Shown: one piece after another, positions 38,461 to 48,169 of the stretch
Layout of the letters: the number at the start of each line of letters is the position of its first letter
How positions within the stretch are numbered: position 1 is the stretch's first letter
Assembly: GCA_036346225.1 (NCBI GenBank)
Contig: JARFIW010000941.1
Coordinates: forward strand, 1,731,501-1,795,500
Direction of reading: 5' to 3'
Length of the DNA stretch: 64,000 nucleotides
Origin: Platerodrilus igneus
Taxonomy: Eukaryota > Arthropoda > Insecta > Coleoptera > Lycidae
Notes under the pieces: model-generated
What the model was told of the DNA's origin: nothing
The model's input: only the letters and a program-made list of their open reading frames with translations
The model's database searches: none
Program-made: the position numbers and the translations under genes

Positions 38461-38464
<4 letters not shown>

Positions 38465-38557
38465 AAATGCACTTTGCATTTACCTATACAAATCGAACTG
38501 GTATTTGCATAGCCATTACAAAACAATTACTTGATCGTTTTGCAGAGAGAAAAAACA

Positions 38558-38601
38558 TCCATTGACCAGGTTTCGACCTCATTAGGTCTCGTCAGAATGG
38601 A
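38558..38601 (-). ncRNA. Hammerhead ribozyme, left arm of foldback A
   Basis: This is the mirror image of the motif at 38850-38893 and identical in its core, read on the minus strand. The predicted cut is between 38564 and 38563. Confidence 0.85.
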
Positions 38602-38849
38602 CTGGTTTTAACCCTAACAAAACATCAAGCAACCTCAATGTATATGCTCGAAGAAACCTCTGTACGATGGCGAAAGAAAAAATAGAGCGCCATCAATTGG
38701 CTAAAACCAACCCTAAGGCTGAAACTGTACAGAAGTTGATTCGAAACTATACAATTGATGGCGCTCTATTTTTCCTTTCGCCATCGTACAGAGGTTTCTT
38801 TGAGCATATACATTGAGGTTGCTTGATGTTTTGTTAGGGTTAAAACTAG

Positions 38850-38893
38850 TCCATTCTGACGAGACCTAATGAGGTCGAAACCTGGTCAATGGA
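38850..38893 (+). ncRNA. Hammerhead ribozyme, right arm of foldback A
   Basis: Core CTGACGA (38856-38862), stem II GACC/GGTC with a TAATGA loop, core GAAA (38877-38880), a minimal stem III (AC/GT), and cleavage triplet GTC with the predicted cut after 38887. Stem I is TCCATT (38850-38855) paired with AATGGA (38888-38893). All invariant nucleotides of the hammerhead core are present. The very short stem III is the form known from Penelope-like elements. Confidence 0.87.
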
Positions 38894-39045
38894 TGTTTTT
38901 TCTCTCTACAAAACGATCAAGTAATTGTTTTGTAATGGCTATGCAAATACCAGTTCGATTTGTATAGGTAAATGCAAAGTGCATTTACGGATACATCTCA
39001 TGTAATTGGTTTAATTTTAACTGCAAAATTGCAGAGAAGGTTTTG

Positions 39046-39050
<5 letters not shown>

Positions 39051-39139
<89 letters not shown>
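39051..39139. repeat. Long (TA)n microsatellite
   Basis: About 89 bp of uninterrupted TA between foldback A and foldback B. Confidence 0.97.
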
Positions 39140-39144
<5 letters not shown>

Positions 39145-39170
39145 TTGCTTATAGCAAATTTAATAAATAA

Positions 39171-39496
39171 AACAGTATATACGATGTACAGATAAACACC
39201 CACTTTGCGAGGAATCCAAAGAAAGTTTTTAATTATACAAAGCAAGCTAGTAATTTGCATAGCCATAAATGAAAGAATTTGTTTGTTTCATAAAGGGAAT
39301 AAACATTCATCTACTAATTTCGATCTCACTGGATCTCATCAGGATGAAGTGGTTTATAACCCTTAAGGGTCGATAAATGTTTATTCCCTTTATGAAACAA
39401 ACAAATTCTTTCATTACTAGCTTGCTTTGTATAGTTAAAAACCCTTTTTCGATTTTTCGTAAAGTGGGTGTTTATCTATACATCGTATATACTGTT
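39171..39496. mobile_element. Penelope-type foldback B with one hammerhead
   Basis: Inverted arms 39171-39307 and 39376-39496 begin and end with AACAGTATATACGATG. The left side holds a hammerhead; the right arm starts just beyond where its partner would be, so the structure is asymmetric. The left arm carries an extra ATTTGCATAGCCAT-type stretch that also occurs in foldback A, linking the two. Confidence 0.8.
39306..39348 (-). ncRNA. Hammerhead ribozyme in foldback B
   Basis: On the minus strand: stem I TTCATC with GATGAA, core CTGATGA (39342-39336), stem II GATC/GATC, core GAAA, a short stem III with one G-T wobble, and cleavage triplet GTA with the predicted cut between 39312 and 39311. 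All core residues are intact. Confidence 0.8.
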
Positions 39497-39511
39497 ATAT
39501 ATATATATATA
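39497..39511. repeat. (TA)n at LTR boundary
   Basis: A short TA run between foldback B and the second LTR element, consistent with TA-directed insertion. Confidence 0.85.
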
Positions 39512-40999
39512 TTTTTGTACTCCTCCACCCCCCTTTTTTATTTACTTATTTTTTTCTCGTCGCTCGCCCCTTCTTATAAGTTTCAATGCTTTTTTTGTAT
39601 AATGTGCAAACACCTATTGCACGCCCCGTATTTTTGCAACGTTTGGTTGGTTATTTAATCAAAATAGTTTTTTTTAAAATGCCTCGACTATATGAACTCT
39701 TTATACTCAGGGTGTCCACCTACTTACCGTGGGTTCCGTGGTAAGTAGATGTGCAATGCCCAACCAAACTGCACTCTCTTTTGTTTTTGTACTAATTTTT
39801 GAATCTAGTTTTGTATATGCCAAATTTTTATTATGATCAACGTTGCCTTGTGCCAAATTAATTTAATACCACAAATTTATGACTTTTGACGTTATAAGAT
39901 ATTTCACAGCACTCACCTGGATTATACTTTGTTTCCGGCCTCTCTTACTGCTGGCTCAAAATCCTCGTCGCCGTATGCGCCTTTACACGGTTGCACTATC
40001 CTGTTGAATTTTCGTTTCGCCTCCAGGTATCTTTCTTTAAATTTTAGTTGCTCCCAATATCTGAAATAAATGACCCGAATTTTAGAATTTAGAATACCCG
40101 TTTATTTTACTTCCTTTGCGCTAATTCTTCCGTCGTAGTTTCTGCGTTGACTCTTCCACTTCCAATTGCTGCTCTTACGTGTTCTCCTAATTTCGCTCCT
40201 CTTGTTCCAAATTAATACGTCCGCCTTTAATCCGTACTCAATCCAAATCTATCGTCGTCCTGTTCAAAATCACTCAATGCCCCGCTACATATACATCCAT
40301 ATCAAAATCAATCTTCGTCCCTTTTTATAACCACTCAATGCCCTGCTACAATTCCAATCCGATGCCTTCTGCCTTTATCAATATCGTTCCAAATCTACCT
40401 TACTATTCGTCGCTTCGCCGTCGCACTAATACAAATCTTTACTCTTCCTTGTCGTCGCTATTTCTTATTTAGTATCGATGCTGCTCTTTATCCTTCCTTA
40501 ATAATCAAACTATTTCAAAATCGAACACGTTTACTTATCTTCAAAAATCTTTACACAATTTAGCGCAGTTCTTTAAAATACGTCTTTATACCAAAAATAT
40601 TCAAAATAAACTCCCCTTCTTTACTTTCCAAGGTGATAATTATAACATTACTTGCCTACTACATTACAAATTACATAAACTAAAATCGTCCAATAATATT
40701 TAAACACTAAGTTTGTGTCGCACATACCATAAATTATGTCCTTTTACACTTTCATAGTTTTCACATAATATTCTAGCATTGGTTCTAAATATTTTACAAT
40801 CCTTCAATCACATTTGACATTGTTATAACTTATAATTTTAAAATTACATATTCGTCCAAAAGTTGATTCTAATTAAACAAAAGCCAAAATAAATCACACA
40901 TGACCCTGGATCGGCGTGGTTGATAGTGGACATCCATAGACGCATCCGGTTTTCGGATGGCAAATGTACTTTCAATGGCCTATTAAATTCTAACTCAGT
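39512..40999 (-). repeat. 3' LTR of the minus-strand element
   Basis: Read on the minus strand it starts ACTGAGTTAGAATTTAATAG and ends GGAGTACAAAAA. It is nearly identical to 44485-45971 with a few single-base changes, which suggests recent insertion. Confidence 0.92.
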
Positions 41000-41409
41000 A
41001 TAAACCCTTGAGCACTGTGTATTTTATCACGTCATCAAGTCATTTTAATTTACCTCCTGACACTTACATTTCAACTACCCTTTTGAATACTTTAGCATAT
41101 GTAAAGTACGGCAAACATACATTTTTAAATTATGTGATCAGATATACGGATCATTTTACTTGGCATACACTACCTTCTACTAAACAAACCTTAGAACCCT
41201 TGGTAGCTCCCTCTGACACTACACTGGCCCCACTTATTTTGAATAAAAGTGGAAATTTCGTCTGTTTATACTCTTTTCTTGGTGTGCATAATTTCTAGTT
41301 TTTATTTAAATTCAACCCCCCCGCATTTCTACATCTTAATTATTCAACCCCTATTTTCCTTTCTCAATACGTCTGTCTAACTACGCTATATACTAACCTA
41401 CACTATAAA
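41000..41409. other. Internal non-coding remnant of the minus-strand element
   Basis: It lies between the end of the truncated pol frame and the 3' LTR. On the minus strand no pol motif can be read. A plus-strand (antisense) open frame of 96 codons occupies 41008-41298 and matches nothing I know. No strong polypurine tract is visible beside the LTR; CAAGGGTTTA is the nearest candidate. Confidence 0.5.
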
Positions 41410-42381
41410 CTAAAACAAAACTAAACTTTTCGTCGCATGAACTATATAACAAACTATCCTACTAAACCCTTTTCTTGCACTATTTTGTATGGATTTCAAC
41501 TTCCTCGCATCTAAACAAATTCTTATATCTCTTTTATTCGGTTTCGGTACAATAACTACCGGGTTCACATATGGAGTTTTCGCTGGTTCGATGATACCTT
41601 CTTTTAACATTTTGCTTATCTCGGCTTTAACCCTATTTCTAATTGCAAATGGGATTGGATACACTTTGGTATTAAACCCCCTATCTTCCGTGACCTCTAA
41701 CTTATGCGTATATCGCTTCGCAAATCTCGGCTCTTCATTAAACAATCCTATAAATCTATTAAATAACTCTTCTAGCTTCGCTTTAATATCAATACTCACT
41801 TTCCCTATCTGTTCATCATTAATTATTCTCGCAAACATATTACATAATCTCACTTCAACCCGTCTATAATTATTCTCTCTAATCATTCCTAATCCTGAAT
41901 TATCTATATCATTTCCATTCCTATATTCCGAACTAACCGTAGGCACCACCCATAACTTATCTTTATCAAATATCCGAATCGACCTATCCTTTCCATCTAT
42001 ATTCAATCCAAAACCCTCTATAAAATCCATTCCTAATATAAAATCAAGCTGCAACCCCTTAGTAATCAAGAACTCTGCATCTCCTGCCTTTTTATTCCCT
42101 ATAAATATCGGTACACGGATAACCCTATAAATCGTCGTTAGCTTTTTGTTCATTGCCGACCATAAATTAACCCCATCAATTGTTCCTATTCGTCCTTTTA
42201 AAAATTCTTCATGTTTTATCACCACATTCTCATCTACCAGCGACAACTGCGAACCACTATCAACTAAAGCAACATATAAACAAACTCTTAAACTAATATT
42301 AATAAACAACAGGTTCTTTTTATTAAAGGTATAACTATTTAACAATAAATCTCTTAAACTATAACATACGTCTATATTCAA
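41410..42381 (-). CDS. pol: Protease and truncated reverse transcriptase
   Basis: A 323-codon frame overlapping the gag end in another frame, as expected for pol reached by ribosomal frameshift. The aspartic protease active site is LVDSGSQLSLV (DSG instead of DTG), with the second motif FILGMDFIEG. RT starts with KVYPIPFAIRNRVKAEI, KMLKEGIIEP, PYVNPVVIVPKPN, IRICLDARKL, the usual finger motifs of Ty3/gypsy RT. Soon after ARKL the frame goes into unrelated sequence (RKGFSRIVCYIVHATKS) and stops. The palm with the catalytic Asp box, RNaseH and integrase are missing. It may still make an active protease. The start shown is a TTG; the frame stays open a little further upstream inside gag. Confidence 0.88.
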   Translation of the reverse strand: MNIDVCYSLRDLLLNSYTFNKKNLLFINISLRVCLYVALVDSGSQLSLVDENVVIKHEEFLKGRIGTIDGVNLWSAMNKKLTTIYRVIRVPIFIGNKKAGDAEFLITKGLQLDFILGMDFIEGFGLNIDGKDRSIRIFDKDKLWVVPTVSSEYRNGNDIDNSGLGMIRENNYRRVEVRLCNMFARIINDEQIGKVSIDIKAKLEELFNRFIGLFNEEPRFAKRYTHKLEVTEDRGFNTKVYPIPFAIRNRVKAEISKMLKEGIIEPAKTPYVNPVVIVPKPNKRDIRICLDARKLKSIQNSARKGFSRIVCYIVHATKSLVLF

Positions 42382-42383
42382 CC

Positions 42384-44305
42384 CTAAACATTCGGTCTTC
42401 CAAAAATTGACGTTTTTTTTTGTCCCGACGGCGCCTCGTGTATCTGCACCACCTCAATCTTATCTGTGTCCTGTGTCATCGCGCTTGTCGTCATGTGGTG
42501 GACGTTTGCGTCCCTGTCCGTCCGGCTGTATCCGTTCTGTGTTCCGCCTCCCGTAATACGGCCGTCATCCTCGTTGTTGCCGTGCTGGTACCTGTTTTGT
42601 CCTTGGAAGTCGTTCACCCGGTGTTCCCTATTGTAATACGGTCGTCTGTTTCCGTCGTGTCCCCAATGATTTCGCTGTCCGTGGTTGAAAATGTCCTGTC
42701 GGTAGTTAGGTCGGTGTTCGTGGTACGCATGTCGTCGGTTGTCTTCCCTATAACCCCGGTTTTGCTCCCAATAATTTGTCCGCGTTTTTGACTCTAGTGC
42801 CGTTGCTAAATCGAAATTTCGCATCACTCCTAAAAATTCCCGCAGTGTCTTTACATTCTGTACCACGACTTTGTCACTTCCGGTTCCATGTGTCCCGCAA
42901 GTAGTAACACTATGTCGTCCTCGCCCAATTTTGGTGTCAAGTGTTGTGCCTGGTTATATTTGTCAATCGCGTATTCTTCTCGCGATCCGTGTGTCCTACT
43001 GTAGTGTCCCGTGATTAAATTTGTCCGTATGTCTGTCTGGTGTGTGTTACTCCAGAACTGTTCTATAAATAGTCGTCGAAATTCAGCGTATGTGTCGTAC
43101 TGTCTGCGTATAATGTTGTGCCACTTTTCTGCGTTCCCTGTCAACGTCGCCCCTACTATCTGTAATTTTGTCCTTTCATTTTCGGTCTCCACGATTTCGT
43201 CCAGTCTGTCTAAAAATCCCATCGGTTGTTCCGTCCTCCGTCCCTCAAATTTTGGTAATGCGTCCCGGTTCAATTTCATATGTTGTCCGTAGTCCAGTCC
43301 AACGCGCCTCCGTTCTAGGTCGTCTAACTTGCCCTGTATTTGTCGTACTTCGCTGCCAACCCTGTTTTCTAGTCTCGTCACGTTATCTTTAAATTTTGTG
43401 TCCAGTTGGGTCCTAGCGTTCACATTTTCGTTCTGTATCGTCTCTAACGTTTGTCCTAAATTTTTGTAATTTGTCATATGTCTTTTGTCACATGTCTGAA
43501 TCTCCGTGTTTAACGTCGTGAATCCGCTGGTCATCGTCTCCTCGACTGTCTCCACGCGTGTTTTTATTTCCGAGCGTAGGTCCGTCCTTGTCGCGTTCAA
43601 GTCTCCCTGAAACTGTACCCGTGTATTTTCTAGCTTGTCGTCAACTCTGTCTACCTTTTCCTGTACTTCTGTCCTTAGGTCGTCCTTTACATTTTGCATT
43701 TGCGTGAGTAGATAGTCCTGTGTGTAGTTTAATTTTGCCGTCAATTCGGCGTGCGCTGTCTTAAACTCATTCCTCAGTTCGGTGTGTGAATCTACAATTT
43801 TGTCAGTCAAATTCGTATGTGAATCTACAATTTTTTTAGTTAGTTCCGTATGTGATTCTGTAATTTTGTTTGTCAACTCTGTATGTGAAGTTTCGATTTT
43901 GTTGGTTAAAACCTTATGTGACTCTTTTTGTTCCGTACGTGCTTCTGCGATTTTGTCTGTTAATTTCGTTTGTAGTTCCTTGTGTGATTCTTTTTGTTCC
44001 GTACGTGATTCTGCAATTTGGTTCGTTAACTCCATCTTTAGTTCCGTGTGTGAAGTCTTAAAATCGTCTTTTAAACTCATCAGGAGTCGTATAAGATCTT
44101 GGCTTCCGGCGGTTTCTGCTACCTTAACCTCCTGTACCGTCGCCTAGTCCGTTTCCATGTCTATCGCCTCCGGAACTACCTGCCTCACCTCCGTCTCCTG
44201 GACATCTCCCCCTGCGTCCATCTCTTCGTCTCGTGTCATAAATTCTGCTTCAACTCCGTATATTCTTCCTGATCTCGTAATCCTTTTCATGTCCGCGTCC
44301 GTCAT
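42384..44305 (-). pseudogene. gag: gag of the minus-strand element, lightly damaged
   Basis: The likely start is ATG at 44305-44303 (MTDADMKRITRSGR), with a single TAG at 44146-44144 and one frame change near 42860. Intact parts are 44080-42851 and 42866-42384. The order is an acidic N-terminus, then a long coiled coil with 11-residue repeats of the type TNKITESHTEL (about 44080-43740) continuing to about 43350, then the capsid-like domain (LPKFEGRRTEQPMGFLDRLD, GNAEKWHNIIRRQY, FIEQFWSNTHQ), and a His/Asn/Arg/Gln/Tyr-rich basic tail (about 42790-42560). There is no CCHC zinc knuckle. Capsid motifs align with those of the 14.3-21.7 kb element. With only two lesions it is nearly intact. Confidence 0.85.
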
Positions 44306-44464
44306 CTCTGCTGCTTATTTTTAAACTCCTTTTTACCTGAAAAAAATATAAAAAAACTACGGGCCTCACCTAATCTCGGGATTCCGTATCCTACTACTAT
44401 TTCTGTTCAGCTTTAATCTATCTAGTATCTATCTAGCCTTTTTTTTCAGCTTTTTTTTTCTTCA

Positions 44465-44482
44465 GCCCCACGTTGGGCGCCA
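44465..44482 (-). other. Primer-binding site, tRNA-Lys type
   Basis: Minus strand TGGCGCCCAACGTGGGGC, just after the 5' LTR end. This 18-mer is the site known for priming by tRNA-Lys (the Lys1,2 type used by several retroviruses and retroelements). Confidence 0.85.
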
Positions 44483-44484
44483 CC

Positions 44485-45971
44485 TTTTTGTACCCCTCCA
44501 CCCCCTTTTTTATTTACTTATTTTTTTCTTGTCGCTCGCCCCTTCTTATAAGTTTCAATGCTTTTTTGTATAATGTGCAAACACCTATTGCACGCCCCGT
44601 ATTTTTGCAACGTTTGGTTGGTTATTTAATCAAAATAGTTTTTTTTAAAATGCCTCGACTATATGAACTCTTTATACTCAGGGTGTCCACCTACTTACCG
44701 TGGGTTCCGTGGTAAGTAGATGTGCAATGCCCAACCAAACTGCACTCTTCTTTTGTTTTTGTACTAATTTTTGAATCTAGTTTTGTATATGCCAAATTTT
44801 TATTATGATCAACGTTGCCTTGTGCCAAATTAATTTAATACCACAAATTTATGACTTTTGACGTTATAAGATATTTCACAGCACTCACCTGGATTATACT
44901 TTGTTTCCGGCCTCTCTTACTGCTGGCTCAAAATCCTCGTCGCCGTATGCGCCTTTACACGGTTGCACTATCCTGTTGAATTTTTGTTTCGCCTCCAGGT
45001 ATCTTTCTTTAAATTTCAGTTGCTCCCAATATCTGAAATAAATGACCCGAATTTTAGAATTTAGAATACCCGTTTATTTTACTTCCTTTGCGCTAATTCT
45101 TCCGTCGTAGTTTCTGCGTTGACTCTTCCACTTCCAATTGCTGCTCTTACGTGTTCTCCTAATTTCGCTCCTCTTGTTCCAAATTAATACGTCCGCCTTT
45201 AATCCGTACTCAATCCAAATCTATCGTCGTCCTGTTCAAAATCACTCAATGCCCCGCTACATATACATCCATATCAAAATCAATCTTCGTCCCTTTTTAT
45301 AACCACTCAATGCCCTGCTACAATTCCAATCCGATGCTTTCTGCCTTTATCAATATTGTTCCAAATCTACCTTACTATTCGTCGCTTCGCCGTCGCACTA
45401 ATACAAATCTTTACTCTTCCTTGTCGTCGCTATTTCTTATTTAGTATCGATGCTGCTCTTTATCCTTCCTTAATAATCAAACTATTTCAAAATCAAACAC
45501 GTTTATTTATCTTCAAAAATCTTTACACAATTTAGCGCAGTTCTTTAAAATACGTCTTTATACCAAAAATATTCAAAATAAACTCCCCTTCTTTACTTTC
45601 CAAGGTGATAATTATAACATTACTTGCCTACTACATTACAAATTACATAAACTAAAATCGTCCAATAATATTTAAACACTAAGTTTGTGTCGCACATACC
45701 ATAAATTATGTCCTTTTACACTTTCATAGTTTTCACATAATATTTTAGTATTGGTTCTAAATATTTTACAATCCTTCAATCACATTTGACATTGTTATAA
45801 CTTATAATTTTGAAATTACATATTCGTCCAAAAGTTGATTCTAATTAAACAAAAGCCAAAATAAATCACACATGACCCTGGATCGGCGTGGTTGATAGTG
45901 GACATCCATAGACGCATCCGGTTTTCGGATGGCAAATGTACTTTCAATGGCCTATTAAATTCTAACTCAGT
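44485..45971 (-). repeat. 5' LTR of the minus-strand element
   Basis: The partner of 39512-40999. On the minus strand it runs from ACTGAGTTAG to ...TACAAAAA, followed by a two-base GG spacer and the primer site. Confidence 0.92.
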
Positions 45972-46023
45972 ATATATTTAAATAAAATTAAATAAAAACC
46001 CTTAACCACAAAAAATATTTAAA

Positions 46024-46068
46024 TTACTAGATACGTATTTCGACCACTATGTGGTCATCATCAGTAGG
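46024..46068 (-). ncRNA. Hammerhead ribozyme, left half of foldback C
   Basis: Minus-strand mirror of the motif at 46289-46333, with CTGATGA at 46064-46058 and the predicted cut between 46030 and 46029. Stem I is only three base pairs. Confidence 0.7.
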
Positions 46069-46288
46069 GAAAAAAAAAAATTAGCTGTATAATTTACTAT
46101 ATTGTTGCTTTAAACACTATCGAGGATATTCTCCTCACCCGCAGGCTGGTGTTCTCAACAACAAACAAGTAAATTGTGACAATTCACTTGTTTGTTGTTG
46201 AGAACACCAGCCTGCGGGTGAGGAGAATATCCTCGATAGTGTTTAAAGCAACAATATAGGTAATTATACAGCTAATTTATTTATTTTT

Positions 46289-46333
46289 TCTACTGATGAT
46301 GACCACATAGTGGTCGAAATACGTATCTAGTAA
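46289..46333 (+). ncRNA. Hammerhead ribozyme, right half of foldback C
   Basis: Core CTGATGA (46293-46299), stem II GACCAC/GTGGTC, core GAAA (46316-46319), stem III AT/AT with an ACGT loop, cleavage triplet ATC with the predicted cut after 46327. Stem I is weak: CTA/TAG, a mismatch, then TT/AA. The core is intact, but activity is less certain than for foldback A. Confidence 0.72.
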
Positions 46334-46381
46334 TTTAAATATTTTTTGTGGTTAAGGGTTTTTATTTAATTTTATTTAAAT

Positions 46382-48169
46382 CGTGCCACAGTGTTCCTAT
46401 AGATTATTAATCAGTATATATTGCTATGGTAATAGGTTTATTTAGGGGTATATAAGGTCACAAGGGAGGAACACCTCATGTAACCAACCCAAAATTAAGA
46501 AAACTAAACATTTGAATCATAAAAAGTACTTGGTCAAATAAATTGTCCGCCACACAAACTAATAGACAAACGTGTAATAATAAAAAAATAAGAATATCTT
46601 TAAAAAATGTGATTAATTTAAATCGTCATGACAAAAAAATTCTAACGTTAATGGTGTGATAGGGTGTGTTATACCCCCGCAGAAAGGAAACTTTCAACGT
46701 TCACTTTACAACTGAATTGTTTACTGTATGGAGAATAAAAGGGCGCTAGGTGAAGGTACCTTAAAGTACACAACCAGCATTACAATAGTCTATAAATTAT
46801 TGACTAATTTAAATGGTTGGGGTATACTACACTATCGCACTAACGCAGGGACAACATTTTTAGATTGGCATAATAATTACAAGCAAACACCAGCAAGGAT
46901 TAAGTAACTAAATGCGCATCTTTTTGCACGATTTTAACCTATTTGTATAATATAATATGCGTATATTGAACTAATACATTATAATCTTGTTTTGAAATGA
47001 CCCTATATTCTGATAGCTAAATCGATTAAATTACTTTATTGAACAACTGCAGCATGCAGTTTTCATTGTAAATCGCGTTATTGTACATGCAACGTTTTCT
47101 ATATGCTAATCGTGCAAAAATTCATTACATTGGATAATTGAATTTTCCTGTACATTAAATTGTTTCAATGTTCCAAACAGACTACTGTTTCAATTGTTTG
47201 TAGAATTAGTTCGATGATGTTTGTAAGCAAATAAGCATAAAGCATCCAGTGGCTTTAGTTTGGCAAAGGTTAGTGCTTTACCTTATGTGTGTGTTGACAT
47301 TTGAAAAGAGAAGACGCCAATGACCACTGCTTCGGAAGCTCATCAGATTGATCTTTTTCTTCCCTTCACAAAACACCAACGAACCGTGAAATCTTAAGAT
47401 TGACTTAAATTTAAATACAAGGTGGAAAGTTTCTAAAACGCCATCTAGTCAAATTCAGCAATGAATGTTATAGTAGAGACCAAATAAACTGGGGTATGAC
47501 TAATCTTTAAATTGGATTAATAATTTAATACCCTATCAGCATCCGTCCTCACCTGGTGCAGTCCTTTTAGCTGTCACTATCAACCTGACAATGACATTAA
47601 ACTTTTAAAATTTGTTATTTTCAGGTTGAGTTAAAAAATTGTAAAAATTACAAATAATCAAAAGATATTTTGGACATATTTAAATGTGCATTTAGATACA
47701 ACTTTTAGTAGTACATCTTTATTTGAGTTTACTTTCAGATTATGATGCATATTGTAACAAAGTATTATAAGGTCGTCAAAAAGGAATTTATTGTGAGATT
47801 ATTCCTCTAAGAAACTATTAAATAAAAGAAATAGACCAAATGACTGCAAATTTTTTTAATGATAGTAATTGAATAAGTAAACATAGTTTAGTACAATCGT
47901 CGTTATAACAAAATTGAAACAAAACCTTCGGCGTTGTTATTTAGATACGTCGTTTGAGCCACGCACACACGTCATTTACTACCTGTTGCACTTCTACCTT
48001 TCATCAGAACGGTAAGAGGTTGTGCAGTCTTTTCCCTGTGGTCAAAGGCTTCATCCCTGAATGTTTGGCATACTTCTCACAATTCGGCTGTCCTGACTTT
48101 TCGGCTTCCGATGAATCTTGGGTGTGGGTTTTTGTATCATCTTCAGAATAGCTTTCATCATCGTACGGT
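46382..48169. other. Unassigned DNA, possibly 3' remnant of a gypsy element
   Basis: A TATATATTGCTATGG near 46422 resembles the LTR-end motif in reverse. The part next to 48170 would be the region downstream of pol in the minus-strand gypsy remnant and may include its lost LTR, but no boundaries were found. No gene was recognised. Confidence 0.35.

Larger units (their letters stand above)
38461..38990. mobile_element. Penelope-type foldback A with two hammerheads
   Basis: Near-perfect inverted arms (38461-38699 and 38752-38990, about 239 bp each) surround a 52-bp spacer. The outer tips carry GTAAATGCA..TGCATTTAC, itself palindromic. Each arm contains a hammerhead motif pointing outward. Inverted terminal sequences with hammerheads are typical of Penelope-like retroelements, and a Penelope RT fragment lies 5.5 kb upstream. 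No coding sequence is present, so it is a non-autonomous or remnant unit. Confidence 0.85.
39512..45971 (-). mobile_element. Second Ty3/gypsy-type LTR element, pol-deleted
   Basis: A 6.46-kb element on the minus strand with near-identical LTRs (about 1,488 bp each), a tRNA-Lys type primer site, gag, protease and only the first part of RT. It is related to the 14.3-21.7 kb element by gag and LTR style, but has different LTR sequence. It lies between ATATA on the right and (TA)n on the left. The loss of RT palm, RNaseH and integrase makes it non-autonomous. Confidence 0.9.
45976..46381. mobile_element. Penelope-type foldback C with two hammerheads
   Basis: A 406-bp nearly perfect palindrome centred at about 46178 (AAATTGTGACAATT). 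Outer tips are ATTTAAATAAAATT. Each half has an outward hammerhead. It abuts the 5' LTR of the minus-strand element on its left. The sequence is different from foldbacks A and B, so it is a separate family of the same design. Confidence 0.85.

Noticed and set aside
42420..44147. Plus-strand open frames of 74-123 codons
   Set aside because: They are antisense to the clear gag of the minus-strand LTR element and have no independent support.
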